Below are positions 35,743 through 44,863 of a stretch of 64,000 nt of DNA, piece by piece; the stretch's first letter is position 1; each line of letters starts with the position of its first letter. The notes under the pieces were generated by a model. It saw nothing but the letters and a program-made list of their open reading frames with translations. It was not told the origin of the DNA and did no database searches. Made by a program: the position numbers and the translations under genes. Origin of the DNA: JAGOBP01 sp046328575 (lineage in GTDB: Bacteria; Chloroflexota; Anaerolineae; Fen-1058); NCBI GenBank assembly GCA_046328575.1, contig JAXLWI010000018.1, positions 1 through 64,000 on the forward strand, written 5' to 3'.

Positions 35743-35949
35743 ATGTTGAAGATCAAAAATGCCAAAAAGATTGTCCGACCGGATACCCGCTACGCAAATG
35801 ATGTGCGCATGGCCATCGAAATGGATCAAGGCTATCCGCTCACGACCACCCAGGATGTGACGCTGGAACAACTCACTGCCGAGGGGAAAGTTACAGTGAA
35901 AGAAGCCGTCGATAAGTTGATCACGCTGCGCCCTGCCTCGCGCGCATGA
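35743..35949 (+). CDS. Small protein of unknown function
   Basis: 68 residues from ATG 35743, with 'GAGGT' seven bases upstream and a perfect TATAAT at 35698-35703. The sequence is basic at the start ('LKIKNAKKIVRP'), contains 'DVTLEQLTAEGKVTVKEAVD' and ends with 'LITLRPASRA'. No hydrophobic helix and no enzyme motif. It is followed after 45 bp by the PabB-PabC fusion gene on the same strand, so the two may share a transcript. I do not recognise a family. Confidence 0.55.
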   Translation: MLKIKNAKKIVRPDTRYANDVRMAIEMDQGYPLTTTQDVTLEQLTAEGKVTVKEAVDKLITLRPASRA

Positions 35950-35994
35950 CTGAACGCTGCAACGCGCGAGGCGCGGTAAACGGCGGCGAATAGC

Positions 35995-37737
35995 ATGCGC
36001 GGCGATTGCCTACTCCAGACGGGGTCGCGGGACTGGCTGCGTTTCAGTCAGCCCGTCGAGATCGTCGAGACGCGGATGCTTGACGAAGTCGCGGGCAAAC
36101 TGCGCGCCGTCGAGACCGCGATCAAAACACACGGCTGGTACGCGGTTGGATGTCTGGCCTATGAAGCTGCGCCCGCCTTTGATCGTGCCTTGCGTGTACG
36201 ACCGCCAGGCGGCGTGCCGCTCTTATGGTTCAGTTTGTACGATCGAGTTGAGAAACTCGATCGGCTGCCCGAAACTGATCGGTCTTCGTACTCGATCGGC
36301 GCATGGTCCCCTTCGGTTGAGTGGCCCACTTACGAACGAACCATCGCCCAGATCAAAGATCACATCGCCCGCGGCGACACCTATCAAGTAAATTACACCT
36401 ATCGGTTGCGCGCGTCTTTTGAGGGCGAAGCGTGGCCGTTCTTTTTGGACCTGGCGCGCAAACAGCCGCGGGGTTACGCCGCCTATCTTGATCTTGGCTC
36501 GCACATCCTCTGTTCGGTTTCGCCTGAACTCCTCTTCACTCGCACCGGCCGCACCCTGACCGCCAAACCGATGAAGGGCACGACTGCCCGTGGTCGCACC
36601 CTAAATGAAGATCGCGCGCACATGACGTGGTTGCATCAATCTGAAAAGAATCGCGCCGAGAACGTCATGATTGTCGATATGATCCGCAACGATCTAGGTC
36701 GTGTGGCCGATATCGGCTCGGTCCACGTACCTGCGCTCTTTGAAATTGAGCGTTATCCGACGGTGTTGCAAATGACCTCAACGGTTACGGCGCAAACCGA
36801 CGCGTCATTAGTGGATATTATGACCGCGCTGTTTCCCTGCGCGTCGATCACAGGCGCGCCTAAAGTTCGCACCATGGAACTCATCGCTGAGTTGGAGAGC
36901 ACACCGCGCGGCGTGTATACCGGCTGCATCGGCTACATGGAGCCGAACGGTGACGCGCAGTTCAACGTTGCAATCCGCACCGTAACGATCGATCAGAGCA
37001 CGCAGACGGCTGAGTATGGTGTAGGCGGCGGCATCGTGTGGGATTCTGAGGCGGCCGATGAATGGCGTGAATGCGAAATCAAAATGCGCGTGCTGACCCA
37101 GCCGCCGCAAGTGTTCGATCTGATCGAATCGATCTTGTGGGCGCCGGCCAATGGCTTCTGGTTGTTGGATTTGCACTGGCAGCGCCTGATCGAATCTGCT
37201 GAGTACTTCAACATCCCGATTGATCTTTCGACGCTGAACGGCCAACTTGCAGAACTGCACCAGACCTGGGCGCCAGTGCCGCATAAAATTCGGATTACCA
37301 TTTCGCAATTGGGTGAAGTCACGATCTCCGCCGCGCCGGTGCAATCGCTGCCGCAGCCGATGCGTATCACCCTGGCAGCCGGGCCAGTTGATTCTCGCGA
37401 CATCTTTTTGTACCATAAGACCACGCGCCGCACTGTTTATGAGGCCGCGCGTGCCCAGCGACCCGGCATGGACGACGTGCTCTTGTGGAACGAACGCGGT
37501 GAGATAACCGAATCAACCATCGCCAATGTCGTCGTGGAATTGAAGGGTGTGCGCTACACTCCGCCGATCGAGTGTGGTCTGCTCGGCGGCACATTTCGGC
37601 GCAGCCTGCTCGATCAAAATTTGATCCGCGAACGAGTGATTCTAAAGGAAGAGGTGTTGTCCGCCGAGCGTGTGTGGCTGATCAACTCGGTGCGCGGCTG
37701 GCTGGAAACACACTTGACCATGAGCGATGAACTATAA
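35995..37737 (+). CDS. pabB: Aminodeoxychorismate synthase component I fused to aminodeoxychorismate lyase
   Basis: 580 residues, two enzymes in one chain making p-aminobenzoate for folate. The PabB part (about 1-380) converts chorismate (with ammonia from a PabA partner) to aminodeoxychorismate: 'DTYQVNYTYRL', 'SPELLF', 'KPMKGTTARGRT', 'NVMIVDMIRNDLGRVA', 'ASITGAPKVRTMELI', 'RGVYTGCIGY' and 'FNVAIRTV'. The C-terminal 200 residues are a class IV aminotransferase fold (PabC), with 'DVLLWNERGEITESTIANVV' and 'GLLGGTFRRSLL' for cofactor phosphate binding. 'FLYHKTTRR' supplies the Lys expected to hold PLP. The fusion is known in many bacteria. No pabA is adjacent. Confidence 0.93.
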   Translation: MRGDCLLQTGSRDWLRFSQPVEIVETRMLDEVAGKLRAVETAIKTHGWYAVGCLAYEAAPAFDRALRVRPPGGVPLLWFSLYDRVEKLDRLPETDRSSYSIGAWSPSVEWPTYERTIAQIKDHIARGDTYQVNYTYRLRASFEGEAWPFFLDLARKQPRGYAAYLDLGSHILCSVSPELLFTRTGRTLTAKPMKGTTARGRTLNEDRAHMTWLHQSEKNRAENVMIVDMIRNDLGRVADIGSVHVPALFEIERYPTVLQMTSTVTAQTDASLVDIMTALFPCASITGAPKVRTMELIAELESTPRGVYTGCIGYMEPNGDAQFNVAIRTVTIDQSTQTAEYGVGGGIVWDSEAADEWRECEIKMRVLTQPPQVFDLIESILWAPANGFWLLDLHWQRLIESAEYFNIPIDLSTLNGQLAELHQTWAPVPHKIRITISQLGEVTISAAPVQSLPQPMRITLAAGPVDSRDIFLYHKTTRRTVYEAARAQRPGMDDVLLWNERGEITESTIANVVVELKGVRYTPPIECGLLGGTFRRSLLDQNLIRERVILKEEVLSAERVWLINSVRGWLETHLTMSDEL

Positions 37738-37762
37738 GCGATAGTAGCGTTAAAGGAGTCCG

Positions 37763-39040
37763 ATGATCAAAGAGACGCCCTATTGGTGGGCCACCGCGCC
37801 CGAACTGCCCAGCTATGCCGATCGGCCTTTGCCCGCCCGCGCGGACGTGGTTGTGATCGGCAGCGGCTACACCGGGTTATCCGCGGCGCGGACTTTGGCG
37901 CAGCGCGGGGCTAGCGTCGTCGTGCTGGAAAAAGAGACGATCGGTTGGGGCGCGAGTTCGCGTAACGGCGGACAGGTGTTGACCGGTCTGGCCGTTGGAC
38001 CGGCGACGTTGATCAAGAAGTTGGGGTTGGAGCGCGCACACGAATTGCATGCGCTGTCGTTGCGCGGCCTCGACTTCATCGAGAACCTCATCGCGAGTGA
38101 GAACATCGAGTGTGAGTATGGCCGCGTGGGTCATCTCGAAGCTGCCTGCAAGCCCGCGCATTTCAAGCATTTTCAGCACGCGCAAGAGTTGCTCGCGCGC
38201 GACTTCAATCATTCCATTCAGCTGCTGGAGCGATCGCGGCAGCGCGAAGAACTGGGCACTGATTATTATCACGGCGTGTTGATTGACGAGCGCAGCGGCG
38301 GCGTGCACCCGGCTAAATACGTGCGCGGCCTGGCGCGCGCTGCGGAACGCGCCGGGGCGCAATTGCTCGATCGGACACCGGCCTTATCGATCGAACGCGG
38401 CAGTCAGCAATTCAGGGTCTTTACGCCGCGCGGGCCGATCGGGGCGAAGGACGTGCTGATCGCGACGAACGGCTACACGGACGCTGTCTCCGCCACTTTG
38501 CGCCGTCGCATCATTCCTGTCGGTTCGTATATGATCGCCACTGAGCCGCTACCCAGTGAAGTCGCCGATCGAATCTTGCCGCATCGCCGCGTGGTCTATG
38601 ATTCCAAAAATTTTCTGGCGTATTTCCGGTTGTCGGCCGACAACCGGATGTTGTTTGGCGGGCGAGCAGAGTACAAACCGTCATCGCCGCAGACCACGCG
38701 CCGCAGCGTGGCAATTTTACAGCGCGGTCTGGGCGAAATCTTTCCCGAATTGGCACACGCGCCTATCGAGTATTCGTGGAGCGGCAACGTATGTTTCACG
38801 TTCGATCGCTTGCCGCGCGCGGGTCGCATGGGTGGCGTGCATTACGCCTTGGCCTATGCCGGTCACGGCGTGGCGATGGCGACCTACTTGGGCGCACAGT
38901 TGGCCGAAATGATCTGTGGGGCGGGCGGTCAGAATCCCTTTGCCGATTTGCCGTTTAAGTCGATTCCATTTTATGACGGGCGGCCATGGTTTATGCTGCT
39001 TGGGTCAGTGTGGTACAAATTATTAGACTTAGTAAGTTAG
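37763..39040 (+). CDS. FAD-dependent oxidoreductase (DAO family, PuuB/glycine-oxidase-like)
   Basis: 425 residues. 'ADVVVIGSGYTGLSAARTLA' near residue 28-47 is the FAD-binding Rossmann motif. 'VVLEKETIGWGASSRNGGQV' follows as in gamma-glutamylputrescine oxidase and related amine oxidases ('...G..aSgRNgG'). 'GGVHPAKYVRGLARAAERAG' and 'ALAYAGHGVAMATYLGAQLA' near the end complete the DAO pattern. The likely reaction is oxidative deamination of an amine, releasing hydrogen peroxide. The substrate cannot be set from sequence. It has 'AAAGGAG' before ATG 37763 and follows the pab gene by 25 bp. Confidence 0.85.
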   Translation: MIKETPYWWATAPELPSYADRPLPARADVVVIGSGYTGLSAARTLAQRGASVVVLEKETIGWGASSRNGGQVLTGLAVGPATLIKKLGLERAHELHALSLRGLDFIENLIASENIECEYGRVGHLEAACKPAHFKHFQHAQELLARDFNHSIQLLERSRQREELGTDYYHGVLIDERSGGVHPAKYVRGLARAAERAGAQLLDRTPALSIERGSQQFRVFTPRGPIGAKDVLIATNGYTDAVSATLRRRIIPVGSYMIATEPLPSEVADRILPHRRVVYDSKNFLAYFRLSADNRMLFGGRAEYKPSSPQTTRRSVAILQRGLGEIFPELAHAPIEYSWSGNVCFTFDRLPRAGRMGGVHYALAYAGHGVAMATYLGAQLAEMICGAGGQNPFADLPFKSIPFYDGRPWFMLLGSVWYKLLDLVS

Positions 39041-39096
39041 CATGCGGTTATGCTTGTGCCTTAGTGGGCAGTGCATTTGTGCACGCAAAGGTCACC

Positions 39097-40674
39097 TTGT
39101 CAACTCTTCAGCGTGTCACCCTGTCATCTTGTTGCTTGATCGGCCTATCCCTCCTGCTGGTCGCGTCGCAGGTGACACAGGCCGCCGCGTCTGCGACTAC
39201 TGCTCCGTTTGAGTCATTGCCGCCTGACGTAGTGATTGAGACCGTCGTGCCAAATGCAACTCAACTGGTGGCGATGGCCTTTACACCCGATGGTCGCCTG
39301 TTGTACACCGAACGCACCGGCAATGTGCGCGTCGTTGTAAACGGGCAACTCTCTCCTGTGCCGGTTAATACCTTTACCAGCGTAATCAACACTGAAGGCG
39401 AGCGCGGTCTGTTGGGCATTGCGGTCGATCCAGACTTTGAGACCAATCACTATGTTTGGACCTACTACACGCGCCGCACCTCGATTAATCCGCCGCAGTT
39501 TAGCAATCGCATTGTGCGCTTCGTCCTGTCGGATGATAATGCCGGTCTTGACACGGTTAAAGTGCACGGCTATCCAGTCGATCGGTATGTGACCATTCAC
39601 AACGGCGGTAATTTGCATTTTGGGCCGGACGGCAAACTCTACGTGACAGTCGGCAACAACGCCAACGACAATGATCCGGCCACACCGTCGCAGAATCTGG
39701 GCAGCGAGCTAGGTAAAATTCTGCGCTACAACCCGACTCTACCCCTGAGTATTCCCAGTGACAATCCGTGGCCGGGCAGCAGCATCTACGCGTACGGGTT
39801 ACGCAACTCGTTCGACTTCGACTTCGATCCGATTAACGGCGCGATTTTTGCCACGGAAAACGGCAGTGATTGTGACGACGAACTGAACCGCATTTTGCCG
39901 GCACACAACTACGGCTGGCGCGTGCCGTACCCGTGCGACGATGCCGCCGGACCTGATCCCGCTTACAATACAATTCCGCCGCTGACTTATTGGACGCCGT
40001 CGATTGCGCCGACGGGCGTTGCTTTTTATACGGGCGATCTGATCCCCGAATGGTATGGCGACGCGTTCATGTGCAACTGGAAGGAAGCGAATACCAATTT
40101 ACAACACATTCGGCTTAACCCGGCCCGATCGGCGATCCAAGCGTTGACGGTACTCTCGGATACGGTGACGCATCAAACCATCCGCTGCCAGACCGATGTG
40201 GTCGTTGGTCCAGAGGGAGCACTCTACTATTCCGAAGGTGGCGGTTGGACCAACGGTGCGATCAAGCGACTGACCCGACGCACGTCCTTTCTCGATAGCC
40301 ACGTGGACAGCCTGACGCCGCACGCTCAGGCGGGCGATACAATCGAGATGCAGATCACGCTCCAGCATCGCGGCACGCTCAGCAACACCTTCAACGTGAA
40401 CGTTGATCCGTTGGGGCAAGCCGATATCATCGGCGCGCAGACCAACCGTGGTGTGATCAACTTTTCCGCAACGAATGTGACTTGGACCGGCAACGTGAGC
40501 GGCACTGAAGCGGTGACCGCTACTTACACGCTGCAAACATCAACGGTCGCGACCAACACCTATTGGCTGTTTAATCTGATCAACATCACTGCGCCACAGG
40601 CTACATCGGTTACACTCAGCCCACAGGTCGTCGTCAACGGTTACGCGGCTTATCTGCCCATCGCGCGCAGGTAA
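39097..40674 (+). CDS. Secreted glucose/sorbosone-dehydrogenase-like beta-propeller (PQQ-type)
   Basis: 525 residues from TTG 39097, preceded by 'AAAGG', which gives a clean signal peptide ending 'VTQAAASA'. The frame is open from 38986 inside the previous gene. Propeller motifs of the Yli/sorbosone dehydrogenase family: 'MAFTPDGRLLYTERTGNVRV', 'ERGLLGIAVDPDF', 'HNGGNLHFGPDGKLYVTVGN' (His-x-Gly-Gly near the PQQ site), 'IYAYGLRNSFDFDFDP' and 'HNYGWRVPYP'. The last 140 residues form a beta domain with a 'YLPIARR' end, like other exported proteins in this phylum. Likely a periplasmic/extracellular sugar dehydrogenase. PQQ synthesis genes are not seen here. Confidence 0.82.
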   Translation: MSTLQRVTLSSCCLIGLSLLLVASQVTQAAASATTAPFESLPPDVVIETVVPNATQLVAMAFTPDGRLLYTERTGNVRVVVNGQLSPVPVNTFTSVINTEGERGLLGIAVDPDFETNHYVWTYYTRRTSINPPQFSNRIVRFVLSDDNAGLDTVKVHGYPVDRYVTIHNGGNLHFGPDGKLYVTVGNNANDNDPATPSQNLGSELGKILRYNPTLPLSIPSDNPWPGSSIYAYGLRNSFDFDFDPINGAIFATENGSDCDDELNRILPAHNYGWRVPYPCDDAAGPDPAYNTIPPLTYWTPSIAPTGVAFYTGDLIPEWYGDAFMCNWKEANTNLQHIRLNPARSAIQALTVLSDTVTHQTIRCQTDVVVGPEGALYYSEGGGWTNGAIKRLTRRTSFLDSHVDSLTPHAQAGDTIEMQITLQHRGTLSNTFNVNVDPLGQADIIGAQTNRGVINFSATNVTWTGNVSGTEAVTATYTLQTSTVATNTYWLFNLINITAPQATSVTLSPQVVVNGYAAYLPIARR

Positions 40675-40689
40675 ACAAAAACGATCGGG

Positions 40690-40720
40690 TTGATGAACGC
40701 GCGCAGTCTCGTGCTATAAT
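40690..40720 (+). promoter_or_regulatory. Promoter of isocitrate dehydrogenase
   Basis: TTGATG (40690-40695), 19-bp spacer and a perfect TATAAT (40715-40720), placed 41 bp before the icd start. Confidence 0.5.
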
Positions 40721-40761
40721 CGCGGCTGATCAGCAATCATATTCACCGAGGAGACTCCACC

Positions 40762-42036
40762 ATGACTGAAGGAAGCAAGATTTCGATCGATAACGGCAAA
40801 TTGATCGTGCCCGATCATCCCGTCGTGCCATTCATCGAAGGTGATGGCACCGGCCCCGACATCTGGCGTGCCAGCGTGCGCGTGATGGATGCGGCGGTCG
40901 AGAAAGCGTACAAAGGCGCGCGCAAGATTCAATGGAAGGAAGTGTTGGCGGGCGAGAAGGCCTTCAACACGGTCAACAATTGGCTGCCCGATGAGACCGT
41001 CGCCGCGTTCCGCGAATATCTCGTTGGCATCAAAGGGCCGCTCACCACGCCGATCGGCGGCGGCATCCGATCGCTCAACGTGGCCCTGCGGCAATTGCTC
41101 GATCTATACGTCTGTCTGCGCCCGGTGCGCTGGTTCAAGGGCGTGCCCTCGCCGGTGAAGACGCCGGAGAAGATCGACATGGTGATCTTCCGCGAGAACA
41201 CCGAAGACATTTACGCGGGTATCGAATTCGAGCAAGGCTCGGAAGCGAACAAGAAGTTCCTAGCGATGTTCAAGGAAGCCTTCCCCAAAGAGTATAGCAA
41301 GATTCGCTTCCCTGAAACGTCCGGTATTGGCATCAAGCCCGTCTCGAAGGACGGCACGGAACGCCTGGTTCGCTCGGCCATTCAGTACGCCATCGCCAAT
41401 AAGCGCAAGAGCGTGACCTTTGTCCACAAGGGCAACATCATGAAGTTCACCGAAGGCGCGTTCCGCAATTGGGGTTATGCGCTGGCCGAAGGCGAATTCG
41501 CAGGTCAAACTTACACGTGGGATCAATGGGAGCGCACCAAGAAGGCGCAAGGTGAAAAGGCTGCGAATGACGAGCAAAAAGCCGAACTGGCGAAGGGCAA
41601 GATCCTGATCAAAGACGCCATCGCTGACATCACGTTGCAGCAAGTCCTCACGCGCCCCGATGAGTTCGACGTGATCGCGACGATGAACCTCAACGGTGAC
41701 TACCTCAGCGATGCGTTGGCTGCGCAAGTAGGCGGCATCGGCATTGCGCCCGGTGGCAACATCAACTACGTCACGGGCCACGCCGTCTTCGAAGCCACGC
41801 ATGGTACTGCACCGAAGTATGCCAACCTCGATAAGGTCAATCCCGGCTCAGTGGTGCTGTCTGGCGAGATGATGTTGCGCTACATGGGCTGGATCGAGGC
41901 CGCCGATTTGATCATCAAGGGCATGGACGGCGCGATCGGCAGCAAGACCGTGACCTATGACTTCGCTCGCTTGATGGACGGCGCGAAGGAAGTGAAGTGC
42001 AGCGAGTTCGGCGATGCGGTGATTTCGCACATGTAG
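40762..42036 (+). CDS. icd: Isocitrate dehydrogenase (NADP+)
   Basis: 424 residues. Oxidative decarboxylation of isocitrate to 2-oxoglutarate in the TCA cycle. Seen in order: 'VPFIEGDGTGPDIW', 'TPIGGGIRSLNVALRQ' (substrate-binding Ser/Arg region), 'FRENTEDIYAGIEF', 'FVHKGNIMKFTEGAF' (catalytic Lys), 'ATMNLNGDYLSDALAAQVGG' (Asp metal ligands), and 'FEATHGTAPKYANLDKVNPG', the coenzyme loop with the Lys/Tyr pattern of NADP enzymes of the E. coli type. ATG at 40762 follows 'GAGGAG'. A single gene with its own promoter and terminator; sdh lies 3 kb downstream. Confidence 0.96.
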   Translation: MTEGSKISIDNGKLIVPDHPVVPFIEGDGTGPDIWRASVRVMDAAVEKAYKGARKIQWKEVLAGEKAFNTVNNWLPDETVAAFREYLVGIKGPLTTPIGGGIRSLNVALRQLLDLYVCLRPVRWFKGVPSPVKTPEKIDMVIFRENTEDIYAGIEFEQGSEANKKFLAMFKEAFPKEYSKIRFPETSGIGIKPVSKDGTERLVRSAIQYAIANKRKSVTFVHKGNIMKFTEGAFRNWGYALAEGEFAGQTYTWDQWERTKKAQGEKAANDEQKAELAKGKILIKDAIADITLQQVLTRPDEFDVIATMNLNGDYLSDALAAQVGGIGIAPGGNINYVTGHAVFEATHGTAPKYANLDKVNPGSVVLSGEMMLRYMGWIEAADLIIKGMDGAIGSKTVTYDFARLMDGAKEVKCSEFGDAVISHM

Positions 42037-42065
42037 GGAAGTAGATTAGGCGATTAGTAAATTAG

Positions 42066-42104
42066 GCGAGGAATCTCTGCACGAAAGAGGTTCCTCGCTT
42101 GTTT
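42066..42104 (+). terminator. icd terminator
   Basis: 8-bp stem (GCGAGGAA 42066-42073 with TTCCTCGC 42091-42098) plus an inner 4-bp CTCT/AGAG part, then 'TTGTTTTGG'. Thirty bases after the icd stop. Confidence 0.75.
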
Positions 42105-42116
42105 TGGATAGAGACA

Positions 42117-42602
42117 ATGCACACTCGTTTTGAAGACATCGATTGGACACAGTGGACGCCGCAAGAGCGGGCGACGCTGCTGTTTGTGCGCCGCGACGGG
42201 CAGGTGTTGCTGATTCGTAAGAAGCGCGGCCTGGGCGCAGGCAAGATCAACGGGCCGGGCGGTCGCCTCGATAACGGCGAAACGCCACTGCAATGCGCCA
42301 TCCGCGAAGTGCAAGAGGAACTGCGCGTCACGCCCATCGATGTACAGCTGCGCGGTGAATTGGCTTTTCAGTTTATCGATGGCTATGCGTTGTTCGTATC
42401 GGTGTTCAGCGCGGAAGACTGCGAGGGCGAGCCGCAAGAAACCGCTGAGGCCACACCCATCTGGACGCCAGTCGATGCAATCCCGTTCGATCAGATGTGG
42501 GCGGACGATCGGCTGTGGTTTCAACTCATGTTGAGTGATCGGTTCTTTCGTGGACAGTTTCTGTTTGACGGCGATGAATTGTTGGGACATACCTTGTATT
42601 AA
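42117..42602 (+). CDS. Nudix hydrolase (MTH1/8-oxo-dGTP diphosphatase-like)
   Basis: 161 residues from ATG 42117. Nudix box: 'GGRLDNGETPLQCAIREVQEEL', read here as G-x5-E-x7-REVQEE, with all catalytic Glu residues. The upstream 'LLIRKKRGLGAGKINGPG' and the later 'WADDRLWFQLMLSDRFFRGQ' and 'FLFDGDELL' match the human MTH1/bacterial MutT-like subgroup that hydrolyses oxidised purine nucleotides. The actual substrate is inference. The frame is open from 42099; the later ATG is chosen because the alignment starts there. It converges with the hydrolase gene at 42702. Confidence 0.88.
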   Translation: MHTRFEDIDWTQWTPQERATLLFVRRDGQVLLIRKKRGLGAGKINGPGGRLDNGETPLQCAIREVQEELRVTPIDVQLRGELAFQFIDGYALFVSVFSAEDCEGEPQETAEATPIWTPVDAIPFDQMWADDRLWFQLMLSDRFFRGQFLFDGDELLGHTLY

Positions 42603-42641
42603 ACAGCGCCGCTGATCGATCAATCACCAACTTGTTATTCA

Positions 42642-42680
42642 ACCACGCCCGATCGGCTGATCCAACCGATCGGGCGTGGT
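42642..42680. terminator. Bidirectional terminator with two CCGATCGG arms
   Basis: Perfect 15-bp stem (42642-42656 with 42666-42680), 9-nt loop. Each arm holds one CCGATCGG. It stands between two convergent genes. Confidence 0.9.
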
Positions 42681-42701
42681 GTTTATACTGGCTTGTGTCG
42701 A

Positions 42702-43688
42702 TCAGATTTGCTGTTTAAGCCAAGCGGTGATGACCTTGACTACATCGTCGTCCAAGCGAGTATCGGCCGCGCTGTACGTTGATATCGCTTCGGCCGCCGT
42801 AAACTGCGATCGATCGCGGGGCTCGTATTTGAGGACGTGACTGGCGTGATCGGCATACGCGACCGTGATGTTGTTCCGATCTTTAGCTGCCGCTTCAAAC
42901 AACGGTCCGTCTATCTGCCAATCCACTTGAATGTCCTGCTTGCCGATGAGAATCAATGTAGGCGCGGTAACTTTGGCCAGCAGGGTCAGCGGATCAGTTA
43001 CCCACAGTTCGCGCGCAAAGGCTTGATTGATCGGGTTGGTGATGCCTAGGATGATATTGCGCAAGGCTTCGGGCACAGGCGCGTCGACGGCGACCGGCCG
43101 TTCGGCGGCGAAATCGGCCATCGCGGCATCGTAGATCGCCAAGAGATCGTTGCCGCCCGGCACGGCCTGAAATTGCGCCGCGATCTGCGCCCGCGCTAAC
43201 ACCCCCGTCGGATGTGCGAAGGCCGAGGTCAAGATCAATCCCGCAAATAGCGGGTCGGTTCGCTGCGTTTGATAATTCAAGGCGTGGATGCAGCCTTCAC
43301 TATTGGTCAAGGCGAAGATGTGGCGCGGATCGACATCGCCGCGCTTGACCAGTAGTTCCACGCCGCCAGCCAGTTCGGCCACATGGCCTTGCATGCTGAT
43401 CTTGCCGATCAGCTTCATGATATTGGCCTGGACGTTTGGCCCAGCTGCGCGCTTATCATAACGCAGCGTAATGAAGCCGCGTTCGGTTAAGGCTTGTGCG
43501 AGTAAAGCCGCGCTGCCATTAGTGCCAGGGATCAGGGGGGAGTTCCAGTTCCGATCGGTGGGACCGCTGCCCGCGACCATGATGATGGCCGGAAAGGGAC
43601 CATCGCCAGCGGGACGTGTCAGCGACGCTTCAACGTCGATGTCATCCACTTGCCATGAGGCGAGCGTGTCTTCAAAACGATTGGTCAT
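42702..43688 (-). CDS. Alpha/beta hydrolase family protein with unusual nucleophile site
   Basis: 328 residues from ATG 43688 ('GGAGAT' upstream). No signal peptide. 'PAIIMVAGSGPTDRNWNSPL' corresponds to the 'HGSGP.DRD' start of the lipoprotein hydrolase at 33080, and 'GFITLRYDKRAAGPN' to its 'GIAVLRYDKRTK'. At the nucleophile elbow the sequence is 'HIFALTNSEGCIHAL', with 'NSEG' where 'GHSLGG' is expected. 'PTLILIGKQDIQVDWQIDG' provides the Asp strand and 'ADHASHVLKYEP' the His. So a triad is plausible with Ser in N-S-E-G. Cytosolic; substrate unknown. Confidence 0.75.
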   Translation of the reverse strand: MTNRFEDTLASWQVDDIDVEASLTRPAGDGPFPAIIMVAGSGPTDRNWNSPLIPGTNGSAALLAQALTERGFITLRYDKRAAGPNVQANIMKLIGKISMQGHVAELAGGVELLVKRGDVDPRHIFALTNSEGCIHALNYQTQRTDPLFAGLILTSAFAHPTGVLARAQIAAQFQAVPGGNDLLAIYDAAMADFAAERPVAVDAPVPEALRNIILGITNPINQAFARELWVTDPLTLLAKVTAPTLILIGKQDIQVDWQIDGPLFEAAAKDRNNITVAYADHASHVLKYEPRDRSQFTAAEAISTYSAADTRLDDDVVKVITAWLKQQI

Positions 43689-43842
43689 GTTGATATCTCC
43701 GATTATGAAGTAATTGGAATTATAAGCCACACTGGTTTAGGTGACTACAGTTAGCGTAGGGTGTCTTGCGAACTGGCCAGTTCCAAATGTGGTATATTGC
43801 TTGACAAAGCAGCCGCGAAGTTTGAGATAGAAGGGGATTCCA

Positions 43843-44180
43843 ATGGCGATATTGCGAGGGCTCAACGCGACGCTGGCATTTCTGCTTGAATTAGCCATGA
43901 TAGCCTCCCTCGGCTATTGGGGCTATCAAAGTAATGATAACACTTTGATGAGATGGCTATTGGCTATTGGCTTGCCACTCGTCGCGATTGAAGCCATGTT
44001 ATGATTGCCCTGAAGTCGATTCAAGGGCTATCCACAAAGCCGGGCGCAATCGTCATCACTCGGTTTGTTTCTGCTTGCTGCACTGGCTTTGTACAACGTC
44101 AATCAACCCACAGCGGCGATTGTGTTGGCTACTGTCGCGATCATTAACCGGGTATTCGTGCCGTTTCAAGACAATGGTAA
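43843..44180 (+). pseudogene. YrdB / DUF2568 family membrane protein, frameshifted
   Basis: ATG at 43843 with 'AAGGGG' upstream gives 'MAILRGLNATLAFLLELAMI' and 'LGYWGYQSN', then 'LMRWLLAIGLPLVAIEAML', closely like the YrdB/DUF2568 family, four-helix membrane proteins of about 115 residues and unknown role. After 43995 the frame breaks. Pieces 'LLLAALALYNVNQPTAAIVL' and 'ATVAIINRVF' in other frames complete the family's last two helices. The exact stop is uncertain because of the indels (44178-44180 or a little further in another frame). Confidence 0.6.
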
Positions 44181-44749
44181 GGAAAGGTCCCCTATCGCTA
44201 TGATTTCGGTCGGTTATGTTAGCGAAACGAGTTATGACTAACCCGGATTGGCTGAAAAACCGATCGGGTCAAAGATATTTATTCGGTCAGCAAGCGTGTC
44301 CGGACAATTTTGCCGACTATATCAATCTCTGGAAGCACAATGGCTATTGGCTGTTTGACTCACCACGAATCATTGTTGAGTTAGCGGCTGAACACCACAT
44401 CAATTTGAAAGCGTAAAATTTTTCAATACGAAGTGTACGAACATCAATGGGACGAAGACGATTCGATTTGGAAACCATTCGGGCCGGAGCTTTGCTTGCC
44501 AACTCACGTTGAGGTTCCGCCGCAGAAACGCTTGAAGGTTACGATGTCGTCTCGTTCTGGGGGCAAACTGCGCCGGAGTGTTCTTACTTGTCGTGCAATA
44601 GTATGGCCGAAAAGCATTGACGTCAACGAGCACTTGCCTGATTTCTACCTTCGAAGAAGCCAAGCGATTGGTGGAGAACAAAGTCTTTGAAAACTGCGAA
44701 CCAGGTCCCCTGCCGGATCTTCGCCGTTTATTCATTATCGGATGATTGA
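44181..44749 (+). pseudogene. Unknown protein, frameshifted
   Basis: Pieces in changing frames suggest one soluble protein of about 185 residues. They are 'YPYRYDFGRL' near 44190, 'DWLKNRSGQRYLFGQQACPD' and 'NFADYINLWKHNGYWLFDSP' in the 44216 frame, then 'FQYEVYEHQWDEDDSIWKPF' from about 44420, 'LPTHVEVPPQKRLK', 'DVVSFWGQTAPECS', 'FEEAKRLVENKVFENCEPG' and 'FAVYSLSDD' up to TGA at 44749. Rich in aromatic residues. I do not recognise a named family. It follows yrdB closely on the same strand. The breaks fit the pattern of the surrounding block. Confidence 0.5.
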
Positions 44750-44783
44750 CCGTGTAGCCATTCAGCGATGGATGAGTTGAGAA

Positions 44784-44814
44784 CGCTCGATCGGTTAGGC
44801 TGGCCGATCGAGCG
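44784..44814. terminator. Hairpin before the sdh promoter
   Basis: Perfect 11-bp stem (CGCTCGATCGG 44784-44794 with 44804-44814), 9-nt loop. No clear T-run follows on the plus strand, so termination is probable but not certain. Confidence 0.6.
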
Positions 44815-44863
44815 GTGTGTTGTCCATAAAATTAAATCTTTGACGCGAAGTAGGTTAGAAAAT

